The notes: generated by a model from the letters alone, not told the origin. 64,000 nucleotides of DNA from Sinotaia quadrata (GCA_028829895.1 CM054179.1:31651117-31715116), one strand, 5' to 3'; positions 46,649 through 59,882 are shown, numbered from the stretch's first letter. A program made the numbers and translations.

Positions 46649-49600
46649 AGACAGGACAGTCTGTGATGGAGAGGTGTCTTTTTGGACCTGAGAATACTGT
46701 CTAGATCAGTATTGGTATGTGAAATTCACCAGTAATATGGGTTTCTGCCAAATAGGGAAGTAGACAAAATGGACGAACTAACAGGGTAATGAGTGACTCA
46801 TGCATTAAGTGTAACAAATTTAAATAGATGATTTTTGTGTAAGAATTCCTTTTGGATTGGAACTGTAACCCAGGACACTTAGTTAACAAAGTGAAATACC
46901 CAAACTGTGTATATGTGTAAACAAGTTCCTGACAGAAAGAACTTTCGAACATTCCAACACAGAGTGAAGTGAAAGACTTTTCCAGGTGTGCTAATCTGTG
47001 GCCAGCATTGTTCACCAGCCAGGCCAAAGACAGAGGACAACGGTCACAAATACATCAGGTGAATGCGTACTTATGCTTGTGTCATATGTCTGTAATTGTT
47101 CCTTGAATTATTGTAATTTCTTATTCTGATTCTTTTCTTTATAATCCATTTATAGTGATTGTAATGTAGATATTTTTGCTATAGTTGAAGACCTAGTAAT
47201 TGTTCTAGGCAATGCACTGAAATTATTCATTTTTCTAATTGTATAATCTCCTAGTAATTGTTCTAAGGAATTAACTCATGATTAATGTTCCTAATTTAAA
47301 GTTTAGTGTGATAAGCTTTGAATCTGTGAATCTCTTACATCTCGCCTTGAGTGTAATTTAATTGTTATTCTATTTGTAACTGATTTATTATTGTTCTTTT
47401 CTTTTAATAAATTGTTATTATTTTACCTATCCACTATTGTCATTTCTGAAGAGGGGTAATGTGTAGATGACGGTGGGGGCTCAGCCAATGAGGTAATAAC
47501 GACGACAAAGTCGTTCTAATTGACACATTTCTTAGGGTAGGTCCGTCATCGAATGGGGAGATAATGTGAGGGCCGAGACAACAGACTGACGAGAATAATT
47601 CAGCTAGAGCTGGTTATCTTGGACGAGTAACACTTGGTGGAAGGAGGTAATTAGTGACGCACCCCAGGGCTTGACTTAGTCACTCCCAGACCACAAAAGA
47701 CAAAGACCCTGTCGTGGACCCATGTGTATGATTGCAGGAGAAATTGAATGTGGAGAGATAATTATTAAAATATGAATTTATCACACGTTAAGCAATCAGA
47801 GACACAACATCCATTCACATTCCTAATAGAATTGTCAGTTCTTTACATGTTTCTCTTGCATACTGTAGTATACTTATGAGCTATTATTCTCTTGAGACTA
47901 ATCTGGGCACTCATTCACGGTATTAGTTCCCTCAAACTAAACAACAATTTAGCAATTTCCAGTAACTTCCTTGTACAGAAATTCCATGATGTAGTTGATC
48001 ACACTTTGCCACCATACATCAACAGAGTGCAGTGGATCCTTACACTTAAATACTTCTTGAATCTACCATGACAGTAGCATTTTATAAACCAATAAAGTGG
48101 GAGATTCTGGTAAAACGAAATGGCTACTTCTTCCCTGTAAAATATAATCAGGGAACAAAAACTAAGTTTCCAGTTTATTCATCTTAACACCATTCCTTTT
48201 TACATTCAAGTCTCAACTTACAGTTTCTTGCAACAGTATTTATTAGCTCGATACATGCTTACAGCATAATAAATACAACATAACAATTTTAAGAACATGT
48301 TCACTAGAAACACTATCAGATGTTTAGCATACTACATACTCACTTCATAATTCAAAGTTTGTAGAAATAATATTCTACTCACATAATAATCTCTACATAA
48401 AACACAAGTATAACATATCACTTGCAAAAATGCAGGAAATATTTCTCCATTCTCTCTCAATCAGTCAGTTAACTTACCATTTAAGTTAATTGCCACCTTT
48501 CAAGACTGGACTTCTACCACTCCATATTCAAATGATTAGAAAATAAATTCTTTTCAATAGGTAAACTTTTTATCTCAGCCCATTGGCTGGTCTCATTCTT
48601 GTAAATCTTAACCATTGGATAATTAAAAAAACTACTCATCTACCTAAAACCAGTTTAGGTTATTACATCAGCAGTTTCTAACACATTTTCTACCTGAGTC
48701 GTTTACTCCAAAAATTTCATTATAAGCAGTGTCCAAGGTCGAGTCATGTTAACATTGGCAACAAATATAAAATTATTAAATATAGAGAGTGAAATTCACT
48801 CGAACATAGTTACATACTTTTAAAAATCTAACAATTCAATTTTTAATTTTTGTTAACCTATGCTAAATTGCTGAAGCGTCCTTGAATATAAGTTTCATAC
48901 CGTTTTTGTGGTGTATAACTGGAAATGGGCTATTTCCTGGAGAAAATCATTAACACCAGAAAAAAAATGTTAATAAAAAATGTAATCAGACAAGAAAATC
49001 TTAATTGATTAAATTTTAATGATTAATCGATGGATTAATTTTTGTATACCCTACTATATAAAAAGTGCTAGATCCTCCACTTTTCTGAAGTTGACATGCA
49101 CACTGGCATGATCTGAAGCGGACTTGCAGACATCAGTGTTCAATGAAGCAAGCTATCGTCATTGGCTGCCGAAATTACTTTCTCAATATTAATCTTCTGA
49201 TCTTGGTTTAGTATACCAATCATGATATTACTTTTGTATCTTTCAGCAAATATGTAAAAATATTCATGAAGTGACAAACTCTCTAGTTGACAATTTAAAA
49301 GCACGTTGATTGCTACGGCTTAGAATTAGACTTCGCGTTCGTATATTAACTGTTTGTTAAATTGTTAAACTTATTAAACCTTATTTTTTAATTGTTAATC
49401 CTCTTGTAGTACATTTTTATGCATGATAGACCTATAGATTTCTTGGTTTTGGATGGGGGTGAATGAGCTGAATGACATAACGTATGCATATTAATTTAGA
49501 GGAATTTAACGACTCCAAAGCCAGCTTTGTACGCAAATTGTCAGTTTGTAAATCTGTTGTCTGCACTACAAGACGCATTTTTAAAGTTAGTCAAATGATA

Positions 49601-51060
49601 ATTTGGGCAGCCAGTCTGTTTAGGATAGAGAGAAGGAATTAATTTAATCTATCATATTTTAAAGTCCTTAAAATCCTAGGCAGGGTCTATAAATAAATAC
49701 TGGAAACGTAACAGAGGCTAATTGGGACTTTAAAAAAAGTTACAAAGTGCCACTAAGAGCAGAACCGATTTATGAGGAACATTTCCACCCACAAGAAATA
49801 ATGTAAACAGGAATTATTATGACTGGAACGTAAAGGCTTTGCACTGAGTCGTTTGTGAGAGCAGGTGTGTAAAATAGTTTGATTTTGCAATGAAACAATA
49901 ATTAACTATTTAAAAAAATAATAAGCTGCATATAAAGAATCATATTGTATTATAGTGCTTCCCAATTAGAGATGTGTAAAAATTGATGCTGTCAAACACT
50001 TAACCTGATTAGGACCTCGAAACTCGGCCAAAATTATTCGCACATGACGTTTACTAACCAATTACGAAGTCAATGTCAAACCCAAACTCTCATTCCCTGT
50101 GAGTAAACTTCCCCACACCTCTAATAAATTTGTTTGAAAAAGCATCACAACTAGTCTCCCATGCCAACACACTGTTAACAAATTACGTCACAGGATCACA
50201 TTCAAAACATAATCTTATTTATGTAACAGCCTTTTGCTAGAATAATAATTCTAGGATTTTAAAAGCATGTGCTTAAGCTGCGTAGAAGGAATTCGTAAGG
50301 AATTAAAAAGAATACTGACTTGCAGGTCAGTTATCATTTAGTTGTCTGAGGATGTCCTCAATTCTTTCAAATGTTTTTAGTTTCTTCTTAATTAATTTAA
50401 AATTAATATTAAGAATTTATGTAAACAATGTCTATTCAGAAATAGAATGAATGATGGCATGAAAGGCTGCTGGCTTGACATTTTTCTTCTTCTAACTCTT
50501 TATCCGAGAGTGAAAAATTAGTTAGGATAAGCTGTACCATATTTAAGACTGACTTTGATGTAGATTGAACATTTTCAGAGACCGTTAATTTTTACGTCCC
50601 ACTATGATCTAAGTTGATCCAACACCTCCAGAAGAGTGCGTGAAGTAGATGTTATTACCCCTGTAGGCACGTATTATTTTACCCTTGAAGGTGAAGTGTT
50701 TGTCTTCAAATGTGCACTGCATTTACTCACTTTATTAGGCTGCTGAATGTGTACTCTCAGCTACATTGTTCCAATTCTACTTCCATCTCCAAATACACTT
50801 CATATATTTTCAAATGACTACTTGAAAATACATTTTTTTAAAATTGAAACTGACAATATATCACCTATGAGGAAATATAAACTATGCAAACTAAAATAAT
50901 GAACTAAAAAAGACCCCTTGGATTAAATGACTTCATTTACGTGTCTTTCGATTTTAATAAATTGTGGTAGCTAGAATAACTGTTTTGACGTCTAGTACTT
51001 CTGTCATTTTGTTATATCCCTTCTGTTAGAAGGATGCAGGTTCTTCTTTGTTAGCCAAAA
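46649..51060. other. No supported gene over about 4.4 kb
   Basis: AT-rich with patches of higher GC (47450-47740). A short duplication of CCTAGTAATTGTTCTA lies at about 47191 and 47252. The minus-strand frame at 46701-47027 shows no motif. Purine-rich GAAGAGGGGTAATGTG at about 47445-47462 resembles a retroelement polypurine tract before an LTR, but no LTR partner could be established. Confidence 0.5.
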
Positions 51061-51067
51061 TTGTCAA

Positions 51068-51128
51068 TCAATCAATCTATCTATCTATCTATCTGTCTAT
51101 CTGTCTGTCTGTCTAACTATCTATCTAT
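51068..51128. repeat. (ATCT)n/(GTCT)n tetranucleotide microsatellite
   Basis: TCAATCAATC leads into ATCT repeats, a GTCT stretch, and ATCT again. Confidence 0.95.
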
Positions 51129-51139
51129 AATGCTAATGA

Positions 51140-51438
51140 ACACTATTTATCAATTATGATTACTATTATTATTATTTAATCATCCATAACTAATTACAAG
51201 TGATGAGAATCTTAATTTATGTTATTAATAATTCTCCAGAAGATACAACTCGTCTCTCTCACTTGGCGGATATGCGCATGCTGTAAACGTTTTCTCTCGT
51301 CCACAACATTGAAGACAAACATTTACCGTCACACAATATTTCTGTAGATGGAAACCTCTTGCCATAGGAGAAGAAAATCCATCTTTTAATCTATATTTAG
51401 TCAGCCCCCCTCCACCCACTTTCCTCTCCAACATAAGA
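51140..51438 (-). repeat. Dispersed repeat of about 290 bp, copy 1
   Basis: Read on the minus strand it starts TTATGTTGGAGAG, continues CTAAATATAGATTAAA, TTCCATCTACAGA, TGTTGTGG and AGAGAAAACGTTTACAGC, and ends with AAGATTCTCATCACTTGTAA then TAATAATAGTAAT. The same ordered blocks appear on the plus strand at 57290-57575. It is too long and even in composition to be chance. No tRNA-like A or B box was seen. The open frame at 51225-51434 is not kept in the second copy, so it is probably not coding. Confidence 0.75.
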
Positions 51439-52154
51439 TTATCTATATGTGTAAAAAGGTCAAATATACAACAATCAAATATACAACATATGAAATTTGT
51501 GTAAGATATTTCTTTTTGTGATCAGTTTTTGCTGAGATAGAAGTAAGAAATAAGTGTTAATTATTTGTACAAGTATTTCTGATAGTCCTATCTATGCATG
51601 TTTGCCAATTATGACTGCCTAGTGCTGTGACCAAAGTTGATTTGCAAAGGCAATAAGTAAGCATGGTCGGTTGTGTTTTGCCTACAGACATTTTCGCACT
51701 CCGACCTTATATCTGTATCTACTCAAGAATTTTTGGTGAATAACAGAATGCAGATCGATTTCAGCCCCGTATAGATCAATTCTCATGGCAAGAAAACTGA
51801 AGTGTCTAATGGAACACTTTATTTTTAGAGTAGGAAATGTGCCTCTAACTTGGAGTCGAACAATGAAAACATGAATAGAGGCCTTTGCATATATGAGCCA
51901 CTTGCATCCAGCTTCTGTTCGTAACAGAACAATAGAGTAAACATATATATATATATCAGGACCAAGCCATTACCAAAAATTACTTGTTTTCTGACAAAGT
52001 CCCATTTTATCCATTTTATTCTGTATCATTATTTAGGTGATCTGCAGAGCAAAATCAGGAATATATATGGAGCAGTTGAATTAAAATTCTTTAGTTGAAG
52101 TTTTCATCATACTCAGAAAATTCTTTAATAGTATTTTTCATACTTAGAAAAATT
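51439..52154. other. No feature seen
   Basis: AT-rich, nothing recognised. Confidence 0.5.
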
Positions 52155-52310
52155 AATCACTTGTATTTTCTATGAGTAAAGATTGTTAATTATATTTTTC
52201 TTAAGATATACCTAGGAAATTCATTGTATTTTCTATGTGGTAGGATTGTTAATTGTATTTTTCTTTAGACATACCGGAAATTCATTGTATTTTCTATGTG
52301 GTTCAAAATG
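52155..52310. repeat. Tandem repeat, about 58-bp unit, 3 copies
   Basis: TTGTATTTTCTATGTGGTAG, GATTGTTAATTGTATTTTTC and TTAGACATACC.GGAAATTCA recur in order starting near 52160, 52217 and 52284 (the last partial). Confidence 0.85.
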
Positions 52311-52759
52311 ACTAAATCCATGTGTTGGGTTGAAGTAGCTTCACAGATACAAAATGTGTTAGTGTGCCTGTGAGAGAGTAGGTGTGGGGAGGCTTAATTA
52401 ATTATTTCTATGGGATTATTTCACCACCATTTCAAATAACCTTAGTTGTGTGACTGTCGAATCTGTGTGTCATTTTCTTCATGACAACAGTCTCAGCAAT
52501 GCAGCCCTTGACAAGGGGACATAAATCTTCACTCATTGAAGTACAGCTGCCGACTATAACATGATATACTACGCGAGGCCACAACAAGATTGATGACCAC
52601 TTCAAAGCCACCATGTGGCCACGCCAGCTCACACATTTTTGTTGATTACAAAATGAACTCATCCATTATGTACATTATTCATCATCCAATTAATAATCCT
52701 CTCAAAACTGTCTCTCTGATTAAACTTCCTATTTTTCACACATTGTACAAATTTTTATA
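52311..52759. other. No supported gene; one unrepetitive minus-strand open frame
   Basis: The minus-strand frame over 52432-52662 (containing MSEDLCPLVKGCIAETVVMK) is not a repeat translation, but it matches nothing I recognise. It may be chance or a decayed element. Confidence 0.35.
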
Positions 52760-52920
52760 CATGTGTGTCATGGTAGTATCTGTGTATCATGGCAGTATCT
52801 GTGTATCATGGCAGTATCTGTGTGTCATGGTAGTATCCTTGTGTCATGGTAGTATCCTTGTGTCATGGTAGTATCTGTGTACCTTGGTAGTATCTGTGTG
52901 TCATGGTAGTATCTTTGTAA
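52760..52920. repeat. Tandem repeat, about 19-bp unit, 8 copies
   Basis: TGTGTCATGGTAGTATC and TGTGTATCATGGCAGTATC alternate irregularly. Confidence 0.9.
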
Positions 52921-53082
52921 AATCAGACTGTATGTTAGTACTGAAACAGATTATTTTAAATGACGAGAAGTTCTCTTAAATTATGAGAATATTATAATCT
53001 CTTCACATCTATGATGGTCCTCAATTTGTGGACCTGGGTAAAGGAGTAACTCCCGTGCCCCATTCCTGCCTACTTTGGGTTA

Positions 53083-53275
53083 CAAGTAGACACAATAGAT
53101 CAGCACTTGTGTTAACCTTTTGGTTACAAGTGGACACAATAGATCAGCACCTGTGTTGACCTTTGGGTTACAAGTAGACACAATAGATCAACACCTGTGT
53201 TAACCTTTGGATTACAAGTAGACAATAGATCAGCACCTTTGGGTTACAAGTAGACACAATAGAGCAGCACCTGGC
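53083..53275. repeat. Tandem repeat, about 44-49 bp unit, 5 copies
   Basis: GGTTACAAGTAGACACAATA followed by GATCAGCACCTGTGTTAACC recurs with small deletions; the fourth copy lacks the GTGTTAACC part. Confidence 0.9.
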
Positions 53276-55857
53276 ATGTTTCAGTAATCTGCAACAGGAC
53301 GCACAGTTTGAGATTTGATGTCTGACTTATTAATTATTATATTCCCACCTCTTGCTGCAAATCTCACTCTCTTATTTAACTCACTCAGAATGTGTGGGTG
53401 TTTAACAAAGAAAATAATAAATGTTATTAACAATATGAATTCACTACACACTACACAGAAATACAACACTGATCAAGTACAATAATGATATATGCAATGT
53501 GCAATGGATACATACAAAGATACATGGAATAAATACATATATAAAACAAGGCTAATACAGTTCGGCTTAAAAGTTCACTTAGTAATTGTCTATTATTAAA
53601 GTTCTTGAAATTATCTCTAGCCCTCCCTAGAGGCCCCTAGAAAGAACAATATTCACTGACAATGTTACTTTAATTAAAGATGTTTAGACAACACACACAT
53701 CATGAAGTAAGAAAAGTTCAAGGTTTGTTTCAAGAAACATTAATATGACTTGAATGGAAACTTCTCCTCTCTGTTTTGTCCTGACCACTGAGGGTGACCA
53801 CGCGCCTTCACTGGCTCACCTAGTTAAGGTCAGAATTAGAACGAGATTTTAACACAGAAGTCCAGTGTAAGGAGAATGTGAATGGGAATGATGCTAATGA
53901 CTGTAGAGAAACAACAATAATTCTTCTGTAGAAATTCAGCTGGACATATATATTAACTGTCTCTCTCCTTAATAACTTCTCAGATTATATTTTACAATTA
54001 CTGAATACAAGTATTTAGTTCACACAAATGAATGATGAATTCAGGCTATGCGTCCTCTCTCAAGTATATACTTTTCCATATACAGTTATGCAGTATTAAA
54101 CAAAGTAACATTAACAGACCAAGATTGAAATAGAAGGGTCAAAGTTGTAGGCAGTGATAAAAATGTCTCTGAATCATGAACAATATTTTCAGACTTCCTA
54201 CAAAGTTCCAACAATGGTGTTACATTCCAGCATTTATTTTAAGACCCTGCTTCAGAATTATCCCACTTTATTCTGACAACAGATTGGATGCCCTCCAATT
54301 TACCCTTCAGTCTCAATAAAATTTAAATGCTTTTAGTTAAAGCCGACAAATTTTACAGACAGGCAAACTGGTGTACAAAGCACGAACTGGGAAACGTTTA
54401 ATCAATTATAACTAATTATGCATTCAATCTCCCTTTCACGACTCTATTGCCCCCACCCAGCTCTTTTGGTCTATCTTGTATAAATAGTCAACTAAGATAA
54501 CTGATAAATAAATAAAAAGAATTTAATAAAAGTTTAACTAATAACAAAGTATTTAGAGATTCACAATGATACTAGGTCTCATATACTATGCTAATTATTC
54601 GATACACGAGATTGCAAATGTTCCATATACAATTCGAGTTTCCAGACTCTGGTACTTAGCTGGTCATCCTTATTGCAATGAAATGATGCATGCTGAATCG
54701 GTTACAGGAGACACGATCTGTCAGTTTCTGTTTAACACTTCGCACATCGTTACCCCTCCTCTGAGTTGTCCAAAACTCTCTCACGACCTAGTCAACAGGT
54801 TGAGCAAAATGGGCATGAGAAGTTGCGTAGAACACTTGCCAAAATGACAAGAAGCGTTGAAGTAATGCGTAAATGTAAGACGCAAGTCATAGAGGCGTCG
54901 ACATAGACATAGGAAACGTCACCATGAACGAAAACTCGTCGACAAAGACGTAGACCCACTCTGGAAATAAATGAATTCCTATGAGCGATAGTTCTTATAG
55001 ATTCGCAATCTTAGCACATGGTGTGAACAATAACATAGTTATTCATCGACCATTTTAGTATCTTTACATTTAATAATTTAATATATAATAAAGATACAGT
55101 TTTGGTCACGCCCATGCATGTTACAATTAACGTATGCAAAAGCTTAGAAATATTTACAAATAAAAATTGAAATAGAAGAAATCAAATATAATTTAAAATC
55201 ACGTATATACACGTTATAATTTCAATAATATTATACACACAAATGAATTTAAAATTGTTACAATAGATTTACAAATGAACATGCACAAATGTTCTGCCAT
55301 CACAATTCAGTTATTTTAGTTTATAAATTATCATCTTACAATTCGACAATTAATCTAGAGAATGCAATATTCAAACTTAGCCACTCTGTTATTCAACCAT
55401 GTGTTTAGAGAATTTGCAATAATTCAATTTAACAATAATATGCATGTAAATTCAACACAATCACATCTTAAATAAAATACAATAGTATTTAAGGAAATCA
55501 ATGTGTTACCTTGCTCAATAACGACTTTACTGACTCAACAGCGGGCCTGGTGATTCACAGCAATATCACAGATGACTAGACACTTGCAATCTGTCTGTCG
55601 GTTCCCTCGTGAATAACGCAATGGCTGCGGCAGTCATGTGAATCTAAGGTGCGAACCAATTAATCACGTGGTATTTATGCCTACAATCAGCTATTGTCCA
55701 GAATATTACATAACGGGGTGAGTTCTCTCTCCCTTCAGAGTATGATGATTACATTACTCTTATGTGAGAACTGTGTCCACAAAACAAAAATAACGAATTT
55801 TAAGTGAATGCGGGTTAAGGAGGTCAAATATAATTTGACTCCTGTTACACAAATGGC
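53276..55857. other. No supported gene over about 2.6 kb
   Basis: AT-rich with GC-richer patches at 53770-53830 and 55540-55740. The plus frame at 54566-54847 has no recognised domain. At 55640-55710 an ACCAAT box, a CACGTG E-box and a TATTTATG box lie close together, an arrangement also common in retroelement LTRs, but no LTR pair could be shown. Confidence 0.45.
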
Positions 55858-56075
55858 TATCATGTTAGTTACAAATAAATCAACCAACATTAATTGCATG
55901 GTGTTTCTACTGGATAAAATAACAATGGCTAGCATGCTAGTTACAAATAAATCAACCAACATTAATTGCATGGTGTTTCTACTGGATAAAATAACATTGA
56001 TTATCATGTTAGTTACAAATAAAACAACCAACATTAATTGCATGGTGTTTCTACTGGATAAAATAACAAAAGATA
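55858..56075. repeat. Minisatellite, 72-bp unit, 3 copies
   Basis: TTAGTTACAAATAAATCAAC, CAACATTAATTGCATGGTGT and TTCTACTGGATAAAATAACA make up the unit. As 72 is divisible by three and stop-free in one frame on each strand, it gives overlapping 93- and 120-codon frames that are not genes. Confidence 0.95.
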
Positions 56076-57289
56076 CTTTAAAGTTATGAAACATCATACA
56101 TGGTTACACACGAATATTAAAATGCACTATTACTTAGCTGAAAGAAAGACATAAAAGATACATTTATATTTAGATACAAAGGAAAAATATGAAAATTACA
56201 ATTTTAGAACTCAGTGTTTACTGACAATATTGTTTTAGTCATATGACTCCCCAAAACAAAGACCACAGAGAAAACAAGTCTTACTGCATGCAGAATTCCT
56301 CGGACAGTGATTGGTAAAGAAATAATCTCTCATGCTGTGGCTCCTCTCCCTACCACCACTATTCTCTTAACTCACATTGGGAATAGTCAAAGTTCCACTG
56401 AATGTGAAGGTCCACTTCTTAAATCTTATAGAAAGACTTATCAAATGATGCAAGCTTTTCTGAGAGGCTAGCAATTAGGGCTAACCAATGGCTGCATACT
56501 AGCCAACAGGAACTGGGCTAATAAATACCATTGCTGGAAATTGTAAGATGAGACTGGAATGTAAGAAAGAATAGAGTTATAAAGCTATAAACTAGAACTT
56601 AGCTTTGCTCCCTGATTATATTTTTCAAGCAAGCAGCCTTTTCTATTTTTTACTTTCTCATGTTATTTGAATCTACAGGTTCACTGATTATAAACCACTA
56701 CAACTGGGGAGACATGGGAATCATCTGCCATAGTGTGTGTAAGTGTAAAAGAATAAACTACACTCTTTTGATGTATCATGGCAAAGTATGCTGACTACAT
56801 GAACAATTCCTGATATAAAGAAGTACTAGAATTGCTGGAATTGTTATTCTGCTTGATGAAGCTGGTACGCTGGGTTAAAATGCCTAGGTTAACTTCAAAA
56901 GAATAGCAGCACATCAGCATTTTCAACATGTATGGAGAAAAGCTTGTGGTGTAATAACATGGACAATAATCTTGTGACATTGTTGCAAAAGTAAGCAAAA
57001 GACTGTTGAGACAGGTTAATACAGGTTATGTAAAACTATTATCACTTATCTGTAATAATTCCATTTTTGTTCTCTAAGAAGAACTATCCTGTGGTTTGTA
57101 TTGAATTGTTGAATTGCATTTCTTTTGGATAAAAGATTGTGTAATATAGAAATTATTTGAATGAGGTTTCTTGGAAATAACTGATGTCAAGTAATCTAGT
57201 TCATTGTTTTTGTCATATGTATGTTTGATTGTTGATTTAACAAATTTATTGTTAAATTTATTGACCTTCTTAAGCTTATTGATAACCTT
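56076..57289. other. No supported gene
   Basis: Nothing recognised. CCAATGG followed 50 bases later by TAATAAATACC (about 56484-56530) is a weak promoter-like pair. Confidence 0.45.
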
Positions 57290-57575
57290 ATGTTGGAGAG
57301 AAAAAAATGGGTGGATGGGGATCGCTAAATATAGATTAAAGACTGACTTGACTTCTCCTATAGTAAGAAGTTTTCCATCTACAGAGAGATTGTGTAGTCG
57401 TACATGTTTATCTTTAATGTTGTGGAAGAGAGAAAACGTTTACAGCGCCCGCGTATCTGCCAAATGAGAAAGACGAGAGGTGTCTGTTGGAGGATAAAGA
57501 TAAATAAAGATTCTAATCACTTGTTATTAGTTTTTGGATCATTAACTAATTAATAATAGTAATATTCATTAACAA
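57290..57575 (+). repeat. Dispersed repeat of about 290 bp, copy 2
   Basis: Same block order as the element at 51140-51438, in the opposite orientation: TTATGTTGGAGAG, CTAAATATAGATTAAAGA, TTCCATCTACAGAGAG, AATGTTGTGGAAGAGAGAAA, ACGTTTACAGC, AAGATTCTAATCACTTGTTA and AATAATAGTAAT. Single-base and short indel differences are spread evenly, as expected for an old interspersed repeat. Confidence 0.75.
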
Positions 57576-57734
57576 AGTGAACTTTAATACATAGAATATA
57601 TTTACTGGTTTGTTTAAGAAGTTGGTTGCATTATATACTATAAGTATATTTTATCAGTCTTTGGTTTGCAGCTGCTTCAGAAATAGTCTAAGAAGACAGC
57701 TCCTTTGTTATTGACAAGCTAAGCCATAAAATCT

Positions 57735-57965
57735 CTGAACCTCACCAGGGTAAGAAGGATATATATGGGTGCTTTTAGACTGATAACTTGATAAGTGGTA
57801 AGGGCAAGGAGGACATATATGGGTGCTTTTAGACTGATAACTTGATAAGCGGTAAGGGCAAGAAGGATATATATGGGTGCTTTTAGACTGAACTTGATAA
57901 GCGGTAAGGGCAAGAAGGGTATATATGGGTGCTTTTAGACTGATAACCTTGACAAGCGGTAAGAG
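57735..57965. repeat. Minisatellite, 52-54 bp unit, 4 copies
   Basis: GGGTGCTTTTAGACTGATAA, CTTGATAAGCGGTAAGGGCA and AGAAGGATATATAT recur, with GGGTGC starting at 57767, 57821, 57875 and 57927. The minus-strand frames here are repeat translations. Confidence 0.93.
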
Positions 57966-58743
57966 CAAGGAGGAAAAAGTGTACGATTAAATACCAGGAT
58001 TGCCTTTCAGTAAGGTCAGTGTCCTTTTGCTTTATAATATATATATCATTTTAAACACTGCTTATTACCTTTAAAGTTAACAAAGTTTTGTTTTAAAAAA
58101 AATGTCTCCTTTCATGTTTTGTCTCTCTCTCTCCACTGCCTATATATATCTACTAAAATTATTCCGAAGAATTATTTTTGTGAATATAGTCGATACCGAA
58201 TAGGGAGCAAAGGTGCAGAGACAAATGTCTATGCGACTCATTTTTTTTTTTTTTTTAAAGAAAAAAGAAAGGTTTCTTTCAATGGAGCGAGAACTTCTCT
58301 TCACATTATTGTATAAGGGCTGTGAAGGCAAACGAAGTCCGGATTATGTGTGTTGAAAGGAAAGGAAGCAGGCACTATATTTTGAAAATTCACGCTGATT
58401 TGCACCCATTTCTTAAAAAGCATATTCGTTTAGGCATTTCATTTCTTTGAAGCTTGCGCTAGAACGGCTTTTATATAACAGTTCAGATATTTATGTGAGA
58501 TTTAGCAGTTATCTTTCCTTTTCCTTCTTTAGTCATGTGTTATTTTTATACCCCTCATTCCTTATATCATTCTCACTCACTCTCTCTCTCTCTCACTCTC
58601 ACACACACACATACATGTAAATAGACAAGTTGGCTGCTAGTCTTGTTCACTTTCATTTGAGGATAAAAAGCTTAAAGACGTGATTCAGGGATAATAATTG
58701 AACCAGATCAAGTTGTGTTTTTTTAATAGTGAATTGTGGAATA
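57966..58743. other. No gene seen; short TC/CA run at about 58572-58612
   Basis: AT-rich with homopolymer T runs (58242-58256) and a mixed (TC)n-(CA)n microsatellite. Nothing else recognised. Confidence 0.5.
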
Positions 58744-59113
58744 ATAAAGACTAAACTAGGACTCAAGGTAATAATAGACTAAACTAGGACTCAAGGTAAT
58801 AATAGACTAAACTAGGACTCAAGGTAATAATAGACTAAACTAGGACTCAAGGTAATAATAGACTAAACTAGGACTCAAGGTAATAATAGACTAAACTAGG
58901 ACTCAAGGTAATAATAGACTAAACTAGGACTCAAGGTAATAATAGACTAAACTAGGACTCAAGGTAATAATAGACTAAACTAGGACTCAAGGTAATAATA
59001 GACTAAACTAGGACTCAAGGTAATAATAGACTAAACTAGGACTCAAGGTAATAATAGACTAAACTAGGACTCAAGGTAATAATAGACTAAACTAGGACTC
59101 AAGGTAATAATAA
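58744..59113. repeat. Minisatellite, 28-bp unit, about 13 virtually identical copies
   Basis: GACTAAACTAGGACTCAAGG plus TAATAATA repeats with no visible substitution over about 360 bases; only the first unit differs (ATAATAAA before GACTAAA). Confidence 0.98.
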
Positions 59114-59565
59114 AGGACACAAGTATTTTGTTACATAGCCTGAAGAGAATCAGATATGAATGCATACATGAATCAGCGTATACTCTGTCTCTTAAGATTC
59201 AGTATTTAATATATATTTTGAAATATTTTAACATATTATTATAAAGTTACTTTTAGAATTTATGAAAGATATGAATATGAGAGATTATATTTACTCAGTT
59301 TCCGAGAATATTTTTATTTTGCTAAAGTGCATTGCAATTGCACAATGACTAAACATTATTAAAGATCAAATGTTAAATATGTATTCGAATACCTAATTAC
59401 TGAGCCTAGAACAAATATTAAGCATATCTGAATTTACACAAGAAACATTAGGTCAGTCACATTTATTTATTCTGAAAGTTAAATTTTAAAAAATTAATAA
59501 ACTATAATTTATTATGGTCTATTCCGATATAGTATGTAAATTATATCCAGGCCACTCATAGGCAC
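59114..59565. other. No feature seen
   Basis: AT-rich; nothing recognised. Confidence 0.5.
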
Positions 59566-59865
59566 CAAGTGAAAACTGCAACACTAACGAAATGACATGC
59601 ATAATTGCTGTTTATTTAAAGACCAAGTGAAAACTGCAACACAAACCAAATGACATTTATAATTGCTGTTTATTTAAAGACCAAGTGAAAATTACAACAC
59701 TAACGAAATGACATGCATAATTGCTGTTATTTAAAGACCAAGGGAAAACTGCAACACTAACCAAATGATATGCATAATTGCTGTTTATTTAAAGACCAAG
59801 TGAAAACTGCAACACTAACCAAACGACATGCATAATTGCTGTTATTTAAAGACCAAGTGAACAAG
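59566..59865. repeat. Minisatellite, 56-58 bp unit, about 5 copies
   Basis: GACCAAGTGAAAACTGCAAC, ACTAACGAAATGACATGCAT and AATTGCTGTTTATTTAAA make up the unit. Copies vary at GAAATG/CAAATG/CAAACG and by loss of one or two T. It ends 18 bases before the proposed Helitron 5' end. Confidence 0.95.
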
Positions 59866-59882
59866 AATCCACTTCAGACATA

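Noticed and set aside
47440..47580. Polypurine-tract-like GAAGAGGGG and GGGGAGATAATGTG, possibly bordering an LTR
   Set aside because: No integrase-like coding upstream and no second LTR seen; short purine runs are not diagnostic.
52432..52662. 76-codon minus-strand open frame
   Set aside because: Unrepetitive but without a recognisable motif or splice context; length is within chance for this window.
54566..54847. 93-codon plus-strand open frame
   Set aside because: No recognisable domain, no membrane or signal pattern of a known family, no exon boundaries.
55119..55710. Possible LTR (TGTTACA...TATTACA ends, with CCAAT, E-box and TATA-like boxes)
   Set aside because: No matching partner LTR, no primer-binding site and no target-site duplication; the TATA-like box is only about 40 bases from the supposed end.
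23595..59113. Regular repeats that might suggest a CRISPR array
   Set aside because: The repeats are contiguous tandem units without unique spacers, in clearly eukaryotic DNA, and no cas-like genes are present.
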